DNA of 64,000 bases, taken from NCBI RefSeq assembly GCF_000016825.1, contig NC_009513.1, positions 645,001-709,000 of the forward strand, read 5' to 3'. Below the pieces are notes generated by a model. That model was not told the origin of the DNA. It was given only the letters and a program-made list of their open reading frames with translations, and did no database searches. Source of the stretch: Limosilactobacillus reuteri subsp. reuteri (lineage in GTDB: Bacteria; Bacillota; Bacilli; Lactobacillales; Lactobacillaceae). A program made the position numbers and the translations under genes. Below are positions 8,151 through 18,202 of the stretch, in pieces (within the stretch, counting starts at the first letter, position 1; every line of letters starts with the position of its first letter).

Positions 8151-8260
8151 GTTTTCACGAACAATATCAAGATAACGTGGAAAATAATCACAAGGCTCGA
8201 GTCTAAGTACGAACGCTAATCAGCGTTCTAGCTTAGTTCAACGCCTTGTCGAGGAGATTA
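8151..8260. repeat. Dispersed intergenic hairpin repeat, copy A
   Basis: The segment starting TTTTCACGAACAAT, with CAAGATAACGT, CACAAGGCTC, TAATCAGC and CGCCTTGTCGAG further on, recurs in diverged form at 48605-48733. CAAGGC (8191-8196) and GCCTTG (8243-8248) can pair across the element. It lies in the 289-bp gap before mraZ, which otherwise holds only a terminator and the mraZ control region. Confidence 0.65.
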
Positions 8261-8320
8261 TTTCCCACTTCCGCTCACTTTTTTGTGTCTATTACTTTTT
8301 GGTAAAATTCACAAAATTAC

Positions 8321-8344
8321 GTGGTGAGAAGTGGGGGATTGTGG
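8321..8344 (+). promoter_or_regulatory. MraZ operator: three GTGG boxes at exact 10-bp spacing
   Basis: GTGG occurs at 8321, 8331 and 8341, giving a strict 10-bp period, with a further GTGG at 8362. MraZ proteins bind short G-rich direct repeats in front of their own gene and repress the dcw operon, so this is very likely the operator. A TAAAAT at 8303-8308 just upstream may be the -10 element. Confidence 0.75.
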
Positions 8345-8383
8345 TAGACTTGACCTATAACGTGGTAAAGGAGGACATTAGTC

Positions 8384-8812
8384 GTGTTAATGGGAGAATT
8401 TACACACACTATTGATTCCAAAGGCCGACTAATTATTCCTGCCAAATTTCGAGAACAATTGGGGGCACACTTCATTGTTACTCGGGGGTTAGATGGATGT
8501 TTGTTTGGATATCCATTAAATGAATGGGCGATTTTAGAGCAAAAGCTAAAGGCGCTCCCATTAACAAAGCGTGATGCACGTGCATTTGTACGCTTTTTAT
8601 ATTCCGCTGCGACAGATTGCGAAATTGATAAACAAGGACGGATTAATATTCCGATAACATTACGAACTCATGCTTCACTTGAAAAGAAGTGTGTAATCGT
8701 TGGTGTGTCTAATCGTTTAGAAATCTGGAGCGCTGAACGGTGGAATAAATTTACAAGCGAAACAGCTGATAATTTTGATGAGATTGCTGAAGATCTTAAT
8801 ATTGATTTTTAA
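8384..8812 (+). CDS. mraZ: Transcriptional regulator MraZ
   Basis: 142 residues, standard length, with two SpoVT-AbrB-like DNA-binding repeats. The first has [20 protein letters not shown] and the second has [16 protein letters not shown]. MraZ is the first gene of the dcw cluster and represses it by binding direct repeats in its own promoter, which are visible at 8321-8344. The GTG start follows GGAGGA at 8370-8375. An ATG two codons later is a possible alternative. rsmH follows after 15 bp. Confidence 0.96.
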   Translation: MLMGEFTHTIDSKGRLIIPAKFREQLGAHFIVTRGLDGCLFGYPLNEWAILEQKLKALPLTKRDARAFVRFLYSAATDCEIDKQGRINIPITLRTHASLEKKCVIVGVSNRLEIWSAERWNKFTSETADNFDEIAEDLNIDF

Positions 8813-8827
8813 TGGAGGTTTTAGTTG

Positions 8828-9784
8828 ATGGCAGAATTTAAACATGTAACGGTACTTTTAAAGGAGGCCGTAGCAGGATTAAATGTGCAACCAACAGGTA
8901 CCTACGTTGATGCAACATTAGGTGGTGGTGGTCATACGCAAGCTATTTTACAACAGCTCGTCGATGGCCACCTATATTCATTTGATCAAGATCAGACGGC
9001 AATTGATTACAATAAAGAACACTTGAAAACTGCAATAGAACAGCAAAAATTAACATTAGTTGAAGATAATTTCCGCAACTTAAAAGCGGAATTGAATAGC
9101 TATAATGTAAAACATGTTAATGGAATTTTATATGATTTAGGTGTTTCATCTCCACAGTTCGATGATGCTAAAAGAGGTTTTAGCTATCAGCATGACGCAC
9201 CCTTAGACATGCGGATGAATCAGGAACAAAAATTGTCGGCAATGGAAGTTGTTAACGAATGGCCATATGAACGTCTCGTTAAGATTCTTTACCGATATGG
9301 AGAAGAAAAGTTTGCTAAGTCAATTGCTAGAAAGATTGAACAACGCCGAAAGGTAGCACCAATAAAGACGACATTTGAATTAGTTGATGTGATTAAAGAA
9401 GGAATTCCGGCAGCAGCTCGTCGTCATGGTGGTCATCCAGCGAAAAAGAGTTTTCAAGCTATTCGGATCGCAGTTAACGACGAATTAGGTGCTTTAGAGG
9501 AATCGTTAGAACAAGCATTAGACTTGTTAGATGTTGGGGGACGAATCAGTGTCATTACCTTCCAATCCCTAGAAGATCGGTTAGTAAAGACCATGTTTCG
9601 TGAAAAGACTTCATTAAGTGGGGATGTACCGCAGGGATTACCAGTAATACCAGCGGGAATGGAACCAAACTTCAAATTAATTAATAAAAAGCCGATTGTA
9701 GCTAGTGATGAAGAATTAGCGGCAAATCATCGTGCGCATAGTGCCAAGTTGAGGATAATCGAGAAAATTAGAGAAGGAAAGTGA
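8828..9784 (+). CDS. rsmH: 16S rRNA (cytosine1402-N4)-methyltransferase RsmH
   Basis: 318 residues from the ATG at 8828, nine bases after GGAGG (8814-8818). A TTG at 8825 is also in frame but less likely. Motifs: [10 protein letters not shown] at the N-terminus, SAM-binding [31 protein letters not shown], and the C-terminal [13 protein letters not shown] and [10 protein letters not shown]. It methylates N4 of C1402 in the ribosomal P site. Second gene of the dcw operon, followed by ftsL after 7 bp. Confidence 0.96.
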   Translation: MAEFKHVTVLLKEAVAGLNVQPTGTYVDATLGGGGHTQAILQQLVDGHLYSFDQDQTAIDYNKEHLKTAIEQQKLTLVEDNFRNLKAELNSYNVKHVNGILYDLGVSSPQFDDAKRGFSYQHDAPLDMRMNQEQKLSAMEVVNEWPYERLVKILYRYGEEKFAKSIARKIEQRRKVAPIKTTFELVDVIKEGIPAAARRHGGHPAKKSFQAIRIAVNDELGALEESLEQALDLLDVGGRISVITFQSLEDRLVKTMFREKTSLSGDVPQGLPVIPAGMEPNFKLINKKPIVASDEELAANHRAHSAKLRIIEKIREGK

Positions 9785-9791
9785 CAGAATT

Positions 9792-10163
9792 ATGGTTTCA
9801 AATGCGGCAAGGCAACTGGCGGGAGAGCAGCAACCGCAGCAAGCGCCAAGGAAAAAGACTTATCAACAACCAAAGATTTCTCCAAGTCCGGTTAGATGGT
9901 CAAAATTTGAAAGATCTTTAGTAGCAGTAGGAAGTTTAATCACACTGTGCTTGATGATTAGCTTACTTTCTACGAAAATTAGTATTAATAATCAGCAACG
10001 GCGCTTACAGGATACTCAAACTCAAATTACTAAGGCAAAAAGCAGTAATACAAGTTTGCAGCAGGAAATCGCTGAATTGACGACTCAATCGCATTTGAAA
10101 TCAGCAGCACATAAATATGGATTATCAGATAAAAATTCAAATGTAAGGAACGTTAATAAATAA
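9792..10163 (+). CDS. ftsL: Cell division protein FtsL
   Basis: 123 residues. The cytoplasmic N-terminus is rich in Gln, Lys and Pro. One membrane helix lies at about 42-60, and an extracellular coiled coil at about 63-100 has the regular heptads expected for pairing with DivIC/FtsB and DivIB. Position between rsmH and the division PBP is diagnostic, since sequence conservation in the family is low. Its stop codon overlaps the start of the PBP gene by one base, suggesting coupled translation. Confidence 0.9.
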   Translation: MVSNAARQLAGEQQPQQAPRKKTYQQPKISPSPVRWSKFERSLVAVGSLITLCLMISLLSTKISINNQQRRLQDTQTQITKAKSSNTSLQQEIAELTTQSHLKSAAHKYGLSDKNSNVRNVNK

Positions 10164-12322
10164 TGAATAAGAAGCCACAACGAACGAAAAATAGGGGACA
10201 TAGAGAAAACCGAGGGACCTTTGGCAAATGGCTCTTTCTAATCACGGTTGGATTGTTTACCTTGTTTATCGTTCGTTTTGCGTATATCGCAATAAATAAA
10301 GATGTTCAACATGTTAACTTACGGTCACAAGCGGAGCAAATTTATACCCAGCAGCGAATTATTCAAGCGCGACGGGGTGATATTTATGATTCAGAAGGAA
10401 ACCCCTTGGCAACTGATACAAGTAAATATACCCTCTATGCTGTTTTAGATCGAACCCAAAAGTCTTCTGATGGTAAACCATTATATGTAAAAGATCGGAA
10501 AAAAACTGCCAAGGTACTATCACAGTATATTGATCTGACACCAAAGCAAATTGAAAAGATCCTTAAACCAAAGGGGCAAGCCTACCAAGTTGAATTTGGA
10601 AATGCTGGAAGCAACCTTTCTGTTTCAACGATGCAGAAGATCAAGAATCGGCACTTGCCAGGAATTAATTTTATTGCGACTCCAGCACGTCAATATCCAG
10701 AAGGCGAATTTGCTTCTCAAATAATTGGGATGGCAACTCCTAAAGTTAAAAATGATAATGGAACTGAAGAGACTAATTTAGTGGGCCAATTGGGCTTGGA
10801 AGGCTACTTTAATAAACAATTAACGGGAATAAATGGGTTGAGAAAAGATAAACAGGACGTCTATGGATACCAGATTGCTAATTCAAAGCAGGTAACTAAA
10901 AAAGCCATCAACGGTGATAATATCTACACTACCCTTGATTCACAAACCCAACATTTTCTCGAAAATAAAGTTAATAAAGTTTATAAAAGTTCTAACGCCA
11001 ATGCAATGACTGCAGTTGTAATGGAAGCTAAAACAGGTAAAATTATTGCCGCTACGCAACGGCCAACTCTTCATGCAGAAAATAATCCTGTTTGGCGGAA
11101 TATGTTAGTTCAAGATGCTTATGAACCAGGTTCGGTAATGAAAATTTTGTCATTAGCTGCTGCTATTGATACCGGACATTTTAATCCTAATGCGACCTTT
11201 AATTCGGGAACATGGACTATGGGTGGCGGAAAAATCACTGATTGGTCAAGTTCTGGCTGGGGAACAATTTCCTATAAAGATGCTTTTGATATGTCTAGTA
11301 ATGTTGGGTTTGCTCATGTAGAACAAGACATGGGAGCAGAGACATGGATGAAGTACATTAAACGATTTGGCCTGTTAAAAAAAGTTAATGTTATTGGAAT
11401 GAGTAACGAGGTTAATGGTTATACTTCATTCAAAGGGATTCTTGCTCAGGCAAATACCGCTTTTGGACAGGGAATTACTGTAAATGTTATGCAGATGATG
11501 CAAGCGTTCAGTGCTATTGGCAATAATGGTAAAATGATGAAGCCTTACATTGTTAGCAAAGTTGTAGATGGTAATAGCGGAAAGACGATTCAAAAGGTCA
11601 AGCCTAAAGTTGTTGGACAACCAATAAAAGCATCGACAGCGAAAAAGGTCCTTGGTTACATGCAAGGCGTTGTTTACGACCAAAAGGGCCTTGGCCACGA
11701 TTACCAAATTAAGGGTTACCGAATTGCTGGAAAGACCGCAACTGCACAAATTGGTGGTGCTCATGGTTATTCAACTGGTGATACAAACTACCTTTACTCC
11801 TTTGCCGGGATGGCACCAGCTAAAAACCCAAAGTATATTATGTATGTTACCCTTCGCCAACCGCAAAACCTTAAAAAACCAGCAACCAAACAAATTGCCA
11901 GCGTCTTTAATCCGACAATGAAAATGTTGTTGAGCCAACAAAAAGTTGCAGAAAAGGCCAAGAAAAAGGTTATTACAATGCCTAATGTTGTTGGTCAAGC
12001 AAGCGATGAAGCTAATAAAGAATTATCAGGTAAAGGAATGCAGGTAATTGTTGTAGGTTCTGGCAAGAAAGTTAAACAACAATCAGCAGTTCCAGACGAA
12101 CAAGTGTTAACAGATCAACATGTTATTCTTGATACTGGTGGCGAGTATAAAATGCCGGATATTTCTGGATGGAGTTCTGCGGATGTTCAACAATTAGCTA
12201 AGGTTCTTAAGCTAAAAGTAAAAGAAAATGGAAACGGCTATGTTACTCAGCAAAGTATTTCCCCTGATACAACTATTAAGCGTGGAACGACTTTAACCGT
12301 TCAATATGAAGCTAAAAACTAG
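10163..12322 (+). CDS. PASTA-domain class B penicillin-binding protein (PBP2X-like) of the dcw cluster
   Basis: 719 residues. It has a basic cytoplasmic tail, a membrane helix at about 23-43 and the pedestal/dimerisation domain (about 60-230, with the IQARRGDIYD motif). The transpeptidase domain follows, with SxxK at Ser324 (SVMK) and SxN at 378-380 (SSN), and two C-terminal PASTA domains (about 605-660 and 665-719). It cross-links septal peptidoglycan. The third active-site motif reads Lys524-Thr525-Ala526 instead of KTG or KSG. This is unusual, because that glycine is strongly conserved. Starts on the last base of ftsL; mraY follows. Confidence 0.93.
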   Translation: MNKKPQRTKNRGHRENRGTFGKWLFLITVGLFTLFIVRFAYIAINKDVQHVNLRSQAEQIYTQQRIIQARRGDIYDSEGNPLATDTSKYTLYAVLDRTQKSSDGKPLYVKDRKKTAKVLSQYIDLTPKQIEKILKPKGQAYQVEFGNAGSNLSVSTMQKIKNRHLPGINFIATPARQYPEGEFASQIIGMATPKVKNDNGTEETNLVGQLGLEGYFNKQLTGINGLRKDKQDVYGYQIANSKQVTKKAINGDNIYTTLDSQTQHFLENKVNKVYKSSNANAMTAVVMEAKTGKIIAATQRPTLHAENNPVWRNMLVQDAYEPGSVMKILSLAAAIDTGHFNPNATFNSGTWTMGGGKITDWSSSGWGTISYKDAFDMSSNVGFAHVEQDMGAETWMKYIKRFGLLKKVNVIGMSNEVNGYTSFKGILAQANTAFGQGITVNVMQMMQAFSAIGNNGKMMKPYIVSKVVDGNSGKTIQKVKPKVVGQPIKASTAKKVLGYMQGVVYDQKGLGHDYQIKGYRIAGKTATAQIGGAHGYSTGDTNYLYSFAGMAPAKNPKYIMYVTLRQPQNLKKPATKQIASVFNPTMKMLLSQQKVAEKAKKKVITMPNVVGQASDEANKELSGKGMQVIVVGSGKKVKQQSAVPDEQVLTDQHVILDTGGEYKMPDISGWSSADVQQLAKVLKLKVKENGNGYVTQQSISPDTTIKRGTTLTVQYEAKN

Positions 12323-12346
12323 CAGAGAAACTAATTGGAGGTAAAT

Positions 12347-13318
12347 ATGAATTTCTTAAGTGCAGTTTTGACTATTCTTAGTTCATTCTTAATTACGTTT
12401 TTATTAATGCCCTCGTTAATTAAATATTTTCGGGCAAAAAAAGAAGGTCAGCAGATTCGTAAAGAAGGTCCTACCTGGCATGCTAAAAAGGCTGGGACGC
12501 CAACAATGGGAGGATTATTATTCATCTTCTCTGCAGTAGTAACGATTTTGTGGGTTGCTGCTTGGCAAGGATTGATTACGAATACGCTGTGGGCACTTCT
12601 CTTTGTCCTGGTTGTTTATGGCTTAATTGGGATGTGGGATGATAGTATTAAAATCTTTCACCATCAAAATGAAGGCTTTAAACCATGGCAAAAGGCGCTA
12701 TGCCAGGTATTAGCAGCAATGGTCTTTACTGTTATTTACCAGCATGAAGGTTTTCAAATGGGCTTTGGAACAACGCAAATTGGTTGGCTTTACGGTTTGT
12801 TTATTATTTTTTGGATCGTCGGCTTTTCAAATGCTGTTAATTTAACTGATGGACTTGATGGCTTGGTAAGCGGCCTTTCCATTATTTCTTTTGCGGCTTA
12901 TCTAATCATTGCGTTGGTAAATCTCAATCAACCAGGTTATCCGGAAATTGCTCTTTTCTGTTTAGCAATGATCGGAACTTTACTAGGTTTCTTCCCTTAT
13001 AATCATAAGCCCGCTAAGATTTTTATGGGTGATATGGGATCTTTAGCAATTGGAGCATCCTTAGCCGCTGTTTCATTGTTATTACATCATGAATGGTCAT
13101 TATTAGTAATTGGAATCGTTTATGTTTGTGAAACTGCTAGTGTCATTCTTCAAGTGGCTTCATTCAAAACAACTGGTAAACGAATTTTTAAGATGACCCC
13201 AATCCACCATCATTTTGAAATGAGCGGGTGGAGTGAATGGAAAATTGATATTGTGTTTTGGCTTGTAGGGTTAGTGGCTGCAATTATTGCTGTTACAACA
13301 ATCTTATTAGTTGGTTAG
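12347..13318 (+). CDS. mraY: Phospho-N-acetylmuramoyl-pentapeptide transferase MraY
   Basis: 323 residues from the ATG at 12347, eight bases after the GGAGG at 12337-12341. A longer frame from 12335 begins inside that ribosome binding site and is rejected. About ten membrane helices. Family motifs: [10 protein letters not shown], the catalytic Asp region [25 protein letters not shown] and PIHHHFE. It moves phospho-MurNAc-pentapeptide onto undecaprenyl phosphate to form lipid I. murD follows after 12 bp. Confidence 0.97.
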   Translation: MNFLSAVLTILSSFLITFLLMPSLIKYFRAKKEGQQIRKEGPTWHAKKAGTPTMGGLLFIFSAVVTILWVAAWQGLITNTLWALLFVLVVYGLIGMWDDSIKIFHHQNEGFKPWQKALCQVLAAMVFTVIYQHEGFQMGFGTTQIGWLYGLFIIFWIVGFSNAVNLTDGLDGLVSGLSIISFAAYLIIALVNLNQPGYPEIALFCLAMIGTLLGFFPYNHKPAKIFMGDMGSLAIGASLAAVSLLLHHEWSLLVIGIVYVCETASVILQVASFKTTGKRIFKMTPIHHHFEMSGWSEWKIDIVFWLVGLVAAIIAVTTILLVG

Positions 13319-13330
13319 GAGTAAAGAGAA

Positions 13331-14701
13331 ATGAAAAAAATTGATGAATATCAAGGTAAAAAAGTTCTTGTAATGGGTTTCGGAATTAGCGGAATTAATG
13401 CAGCCCACTTATTGGTAAAACTTGGTGCAAATGTTACCGCTAATGATAAAGCAACTCCTAAAAATAATGATATTGTTGATGATTTAGAAGCTGATGGAAT
13501 CAAGGTAATTACTGGTGATAATCCCATTTCATTAGCTAATGAAGGTTTCGATGTTGTAGTAAAAAATCCTGGAATTCCTTATGATAATCCATTAGTGGCT
13601 GCATTTGTTAAGCAAGGGACACCCATTATTACGGAAGCAGAACTAGGATGGCAAATTTTTGATGGTCACCTTGTAAGTGTAACCGGAAGTAATGGGAAGA
13701 CTACCACAACGACTTTAACTCAACTAATGATTGCTGAAAATGCAAAACATCAAGTAAAATATGCAGGTAATATTGGAATTTCCTTTAGTAAAATTGCTGA
13801 GGATTTAGGACCAGACGACACATTGGTCACAGAATTATCTAGTTTCCAATTATTAGGAGCACCGACAATTCATCCGCATATTGCAATTATTACTAACATT
13901 TTTTCTAACCATTTAGACTATCATAAGACACGAGAAAACTATATTAATGCAAAGCTTAATATTACCCGGAACCAAACCAAGGATGATTTCTTAGTTATTA
14001 ACTGGGATCGTGATGAATGGCAGAAGATTGCCCAGCGTAGTCAAGCTACCATTGTGCCATTTTCTCGTCTTAATAAGAGTCATGAAGGATCTTATGTAGA
14101 AGATGGAATGATTTACTGGCGTGGGCAAGAAGTTATGCCAACCAAGGATATTCGATTGATCGGTCCCCAAAATGTAGAAAATGCGTTGGCAGCAATTGCA
14201 GCGGCAAAATTAAGTGGTGTTACAAATGATGCAATAAAGAAAGTTTTAACAACATTTAGTGGAGTCCGTCACCGCTTACAATATGTGATGGAATACCAAG
14301 AACGGCTTTTCTACAATGATTCAAAATCAACAGATATTGAAGCCACGGAGGTTGCCTTACAAGGTTTTGATCGTCCAGTAATTCTTTTGGCAGGTGGCCT
14401 TGATCGTGGTTATACCTTTGAACGGTTGGTTCCTTACTTTAAGAAGCACGTCAAGGCAATGATTGTTTTTGGTGAATGTAAAGATAAAATGAAGGATGCG
14501 GGAAATCAAGCTGGGGTTCCAGTAGTTGAAAGTGAAAATGCAATTACTGCGGTACCAGAAGCATGGAAGTTGAGTGAACCAGGAGATGTCATTCTCCTCT
14601 CGCCTGCTAATGCTAGTTGGGACCAATTCCCGAGCTTTGAAGTTCGTGGTGATAAATTTATTGAAGCAGTTGAAGAATTAACAGGAAAGAAGGAACAGTA
14701 A
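13331..14701 (+). CDS. murD: UDP-N-acetylmuramoylalanine-D-glutamate ligase MurD
   Basis: 456 residues, usual length. It has an N-terminal Rossmann segment ([17 protein letters not shown]), the ATP-binding [11 protein letters not shown] motif, SSFQL, the central-domain [12 protein letters not shown], and the C-terminal GVRHRLQYV with YNDSKSTD. It adds D-glutamate to UDP-MurNAc-L-Ala in the cytoplasm. The gene ends 1 bp before the murG start, so translation is probably coupled. Confidence 0.97.
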
Positions 14702-14702
14702 G

Positions 14703-15815
14703 ATGCGGTTATTGGTATCAGGTGGTGGAACTGGTGGTCATATCTACCCGGCATTAGCATTAATCGAACGCTTAAAGCAGGTTGAGCCAGATACTGAAGT
14801 GTTATATGTTGGAACAACTCGTGGCCTTGAAAATAAAATTGTACCGGATGCCGGAATTGAGCTTGAAACAATGCATATGCAGGGCTTTAAGCGTTCTCTT
14901 TCTCTTGAAAATTTTAAGACAATCTATCTTTTTTTAAACTCTGTCCATCATGCTAAAAAAATTATTAGTGAGTTTAAGCCTGATGTTGTTTTAGGGACGG
15001 GAGGATATGTAAGTGGAGCTGTCCTATATGCTGCCGCAAAGAAACATATCCCAACCGTAATTCATGAACAGAATAGCGTTGTTGGCGTAACAAACAAGTT
15101 TTTAAGTCGCTATGTTGATCAAATTGCAATTGCATTTGAAGCTGCACGCAGTCAATTTCCCGCTGATAAAGTTACAATGGCAGGTAATCCTCGTGCTCAA
15201 CAGGTAGCAGCTAAAAAAGACAGTGACTTTTCATGGACAAGATATGACTTGAAAGATGATGTTCCAACTTTAATGATTTTTGGAGGAAGCCAAGGAGCAC
15301 CGAAAATCAATAAGACAGTTGTCGACGCTATTCCAGAGTTCAATAAGCGTCCTTATCAGGTTATCTTTGCAACTGGTCAAAAACGGTACGATGATGTAAA
15401 GAAGCAACTAGCAGAAGGTAATATTAAACCAGCTGATAATGTTAAAGTTGTTCCTTACATTAAAGATATGCCGGCTAAAATGCCTCGGGTAGCGGCTTTG
15501 GTATCGCGAGCAGGTGCAACCACCATTGCTGAGGTAACAGCACTCGGAGTTCCTACGATTCTAATTCCTAGTCCGTATGTTACCGCTAACCACCAAGTAA
15601 AGAATGCTCAAGCTTTAGTTAAGAATAATGCCGGTCTAATGATTACTGAAGACAAATTAGATGCCCGGGCATTACTGACTCAAGCAGATAAGATTATGGA
15701 AGATGAAGAAGTACGTAAAGAAATGGCTCATGCTGCTGAAAAGATGGGACGGCCAGATGCTGCTGATAGACTAATTAAGATCTTGCATAAGGCAATTGAC
15801 GAACATGAAAAATAA
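14703..15815 (+). CDS. murG: Undecaprenyldiphospho-muramoylpentapeptide N-acetylglucosaminyltransferase MurG
   Basis: 370 residues, a GT-B glycosyltransferase. The N-terminal glycine-rich loop is [12 protein letters not shown], and the second loop region is [14 protein letters not shown] with [12 protein letters not shown]. The UDP-GlcNAc site is [11 protein letters not shown] and [11 protein letters not shown]. It converts lipid I to lipid II on the inner membrane face. It starts one base after the murD stop, with its ribosome binding site inside the end of murD. Confidence 0.97.
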
Positions 15816-15842
15816 AGTATAGATTAGAAAGGAGGAGAAAAG

Positions 15843-16691
15843 ATGTTGGATGATAGATCAGCAATTGAGCATCATAAATATTCACAGCGGCTAACTGAAT
15901 TAGAAAAGCGAAGTGCTGCTGCTCAACAGCGACAACAGCAAAGAAAGCCTTCGAAAACTCATGTTGGTAATAAGATTCGCGGGATTAAGATTAAGCGCTA
16001 TGTTTCTAATGGCGAGCGAGTCTTAAAATTAGTTGTATTATTCAGTGTTATTCTCCTCTTTATGCTTTATATTATTTCTCCCTTGAGTAAAATTACCACG
16101 CTTCATGTAACTGGTAATCATGATTTAACTAAAGAACAAGTAGAAAAAAATACAAATATTTATCCAGGACGGTTTATTTGGGGCGTTTATCTTGCTCGTC
16201 ATCAACTCACTAAACAAGCTATTCGCAAAAATCCTCAAATAAAAGATTTAAGGATCAAGGTAACCGGTCCCCAGTCTCTGCAAATATCTGTAAAAGAAAA
16301 TGCGCTTTTAGGAACAGCGGTGATGGATAATGATACATACGCTGTCTTAGCTGACGGCCAATTACAGCGAACAAAAAATGCTGATAATGGTATTGCTTAT
16401 AAACGTTTTGATGGTCATAAAAAAGTTCTTGCTACAACGGCCGCTCAGTTAGGAAAGTTGAAACCAGCAATAAGAAATGGTATTTCAAGTGTGAGTTATC
16501 AACCTACTAAAGATTATCCAGATCGCGTTATTATTTATATGCGTGATGGTAATACAGTTTATGGCGACTTAAATACTATCGGGGATAAAATGGGATATTA
16601 CCCTGCAATTGCAGCAAGTATGAAAAATAAGGGAATTATAGATCTTCAAGTCGGAGCTTATTCTTATGATTATGGATCTAAGGATAAATGA
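15843..16691 (+). CDS. divIB: Cell division protein DivIB/FtsQ
   Basis: 282 residues. A basic, Gln-rich cytoplasmic tail (about 1-58) precedes one membrane helix (about 60-79). An extracellular POTRA domain (about 82-150, starting ITTLHVTGNHDLTKEQV) and the beta domain follow. DivIB works with FtsL and DivIC in the septal complex. A GGAGG site precedes the ATG. The 120-bp gap before ftsA probably contains a separate promoter for ftsAZ, but I could not fix its elements. Confidence 0.93.
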   Translation: MLDDRSAIEHHKYSQRLTELEKRSAAAQQRQQQRKPSKTHVGNKIRGIKIKRYVSNGERVLKLVVLFSVILLFMLYIISPLSKITTLHVTGNHDLTKEQVEKNTNIYPGRFIWGVYLARHQLTKQAIRKNPQIKDLRIKVTGPQSLQISVKENALLGTAVMDNDTYAVLADGQLQRTKNADNGIAYKRFDGHKKVLATTAAQLGKLKPAIRNGISSVSYQPTKDYPDRVIIYMRDGNTVYGDLNTIGDKMGYYPAIAASMKNKGIIDLQVGAYSYDYGSKDK

Positions 16692-16811
16692 TTTTGTGAA
16701 AAACCTTGATAATTCCCTTTTTTGTCATTGTTTATCTGTGGTAAAATTCTTGTATAGGTTAAAAATACAATTAATTTAATTAATGATAGTCTTAGGAGGG
16801 TTCCTTTTAGA

Positions 16812-18185
16812 ATGAATAATTCAGAAGTATACGTTGGATTAGATATTGGAACCACCTCGATCAAGGCACTGGTGTGTGAAAGTGTTAAGGGTCAGTTGAA
16901 AGTTATTGGTGTTGGTGTAGAACGATCGGCAGGATTAAACCGAGGAGTTATTGTCGACATTGATAAAACCGCCCAGGCAATTTCAGCGGCGGTAGCACAG
17001 GCCGAGGAAAAGTCCAACGTAGAGATTCAAAGTGTTGTAGTTGGCTTACCGGCAAATTACTTACAAATGCAACGAGTACATGGTATGATTACGATTGCAA
17101 CAAGAGGACAATCAAGAGAGATTGTTAACCAAGACGTAATTGACGTTGCTCGTGAAGCGTTGACGCAAAGTATTCCCCCCGAGCGGGAAATAATTGATTT
17201 AATTCCAACAGAATTTACTGTTGATGGCTTTTCTGGTATTAAGGACCCCCGTGGAATGGTTGGTGTCCGTTTAGAAATGAAGGCCACCTTGTATACAGGA
17301 CCTAAGACCATTATTCATAATACAAAAAAGGCAGTTCAACAGGCGGGATATGACATTAAAGATTTTGTTATTACGCCGATCGCAACAGACTTTAATCTCC
17401 TTAATGATGGAGAGCAAGATTTTGGTACTGTTGTTATTGATTTAGGTGGTGGTCAAACAACAACCAGTATTATTCATGATCATCAATTAAAGTATACTTA
17501 TGTTGATCCTGAAGGTGGAAAATACATTACTAAAGATATTTCTACGGTCATGAATACATCATTAAAAAACGCCGAGCAACTTAAGCTAAATCATGGATAT
17601 GCTATGGCATCCTTAGCCGATGAAGATGTTCAAGTTGACGTTGATGTTGTTGGCCAAAATGATCCTGTCCAATATTCAGAGCAGTATTTATCAGAAATAA
17701 TTGAAGCACGAGTACGGCAAATTTTTGATCGTATTCAGGATAAACTTAAGGCTATTCATGCCCCTGAATTACCGGGAGGAGTAGTTTTGATTGGTGGAGT
17801 GGCTGCTCTGCCAGGAGTTAAGGAACTTGCTGAACAGTACTTTACTGGTAATATTAAGGTGAATGTTCCAGAACAAATGGGCATTCGTCACCCTCGTTAT
17901 GCGGTTAGTTTAGCTTTGGGGATGTATGAAAATCAGTTATCAGATATTGATCGATTAATTAAGCAAACTGTTCAACGAATTGATACGATTAAGAGTCCTC
18001 ATGAAGAAAAAGGACAAACTGTTAATCAGCCACGTCAACAATGGACTGAAAAATCTGATAAATTACAACGTTCACAGCGAGAAGCACAGCAGCAACCAGT
18101 TACTGAAGAGCCAGCGCCAAAGAAGAAAAAGCAAAACGGGCTAAGTAATCGGTTTAAAAACATTTTTAATAATTTATTTGACTAA
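16812..18185 (+). CDS. ftsA: Cell division protein FtsA
   Basis: 457 residues, an actin-fold ATPase that links the FtsZ ring to the membrane. Motifs: phosphate-1 [14 protein letters not shown], the SHS2/1C region (VVGLPANYL), phosphate-2 [13 protein letters not shown], the adenosine motif [12 protein letters not shown], and a C-terminal amphipathic targeting helix, [15 protein letters not shown]. Between the actin fold and this helix is a polar linker (about 385-440) rich in Gln, Glu and Lys. It follows a GGAGGG site and is 17 bp upstream of ftsZ. Confidence 0.96.
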   Translation: MNNSEVYVGLDIGTTSIKALVCESVKGQLKVIGVGVERSAGLNRGVIVDIDKTAQAISAAVAQAEEKSNVEIQSVVVGLPANYLQMQRVHGMITIATRGQSREIVNQDVIDVAREALTQSIPPEREIIDLIPTEFTVDGFSGIKDPRGMVGVRLEMKATLYTGPKTIIHNTKKAVQQAGYDIKDFVITPIATDFNLLNDGEQDFGTVVIDLGGGQTTTSIIHDHQLKYTYVDPEGGKYITKDISTVMNTSLKNAEQLKLNHGYAMASLADEDVQVDVDVVGQNDPVQYSEQYLSEIIEARVRQIFDRIQDKLKAIHAPELPGGVVLIGGVAALPGVKELAEQYFTGNIKVNVPEQMGIRHPRYAVSLALGMYENQLSDIDRLIKQTVQRIDTIKSPHEEKGQTVNQPRQQWTEKSDKLQRSQREAQQQPVTEEPAPKKKKQNGLSNRFKNIFNNLFD

Positions 18186-18202
18186 TTTGGAGGAATACTG
18201 CT

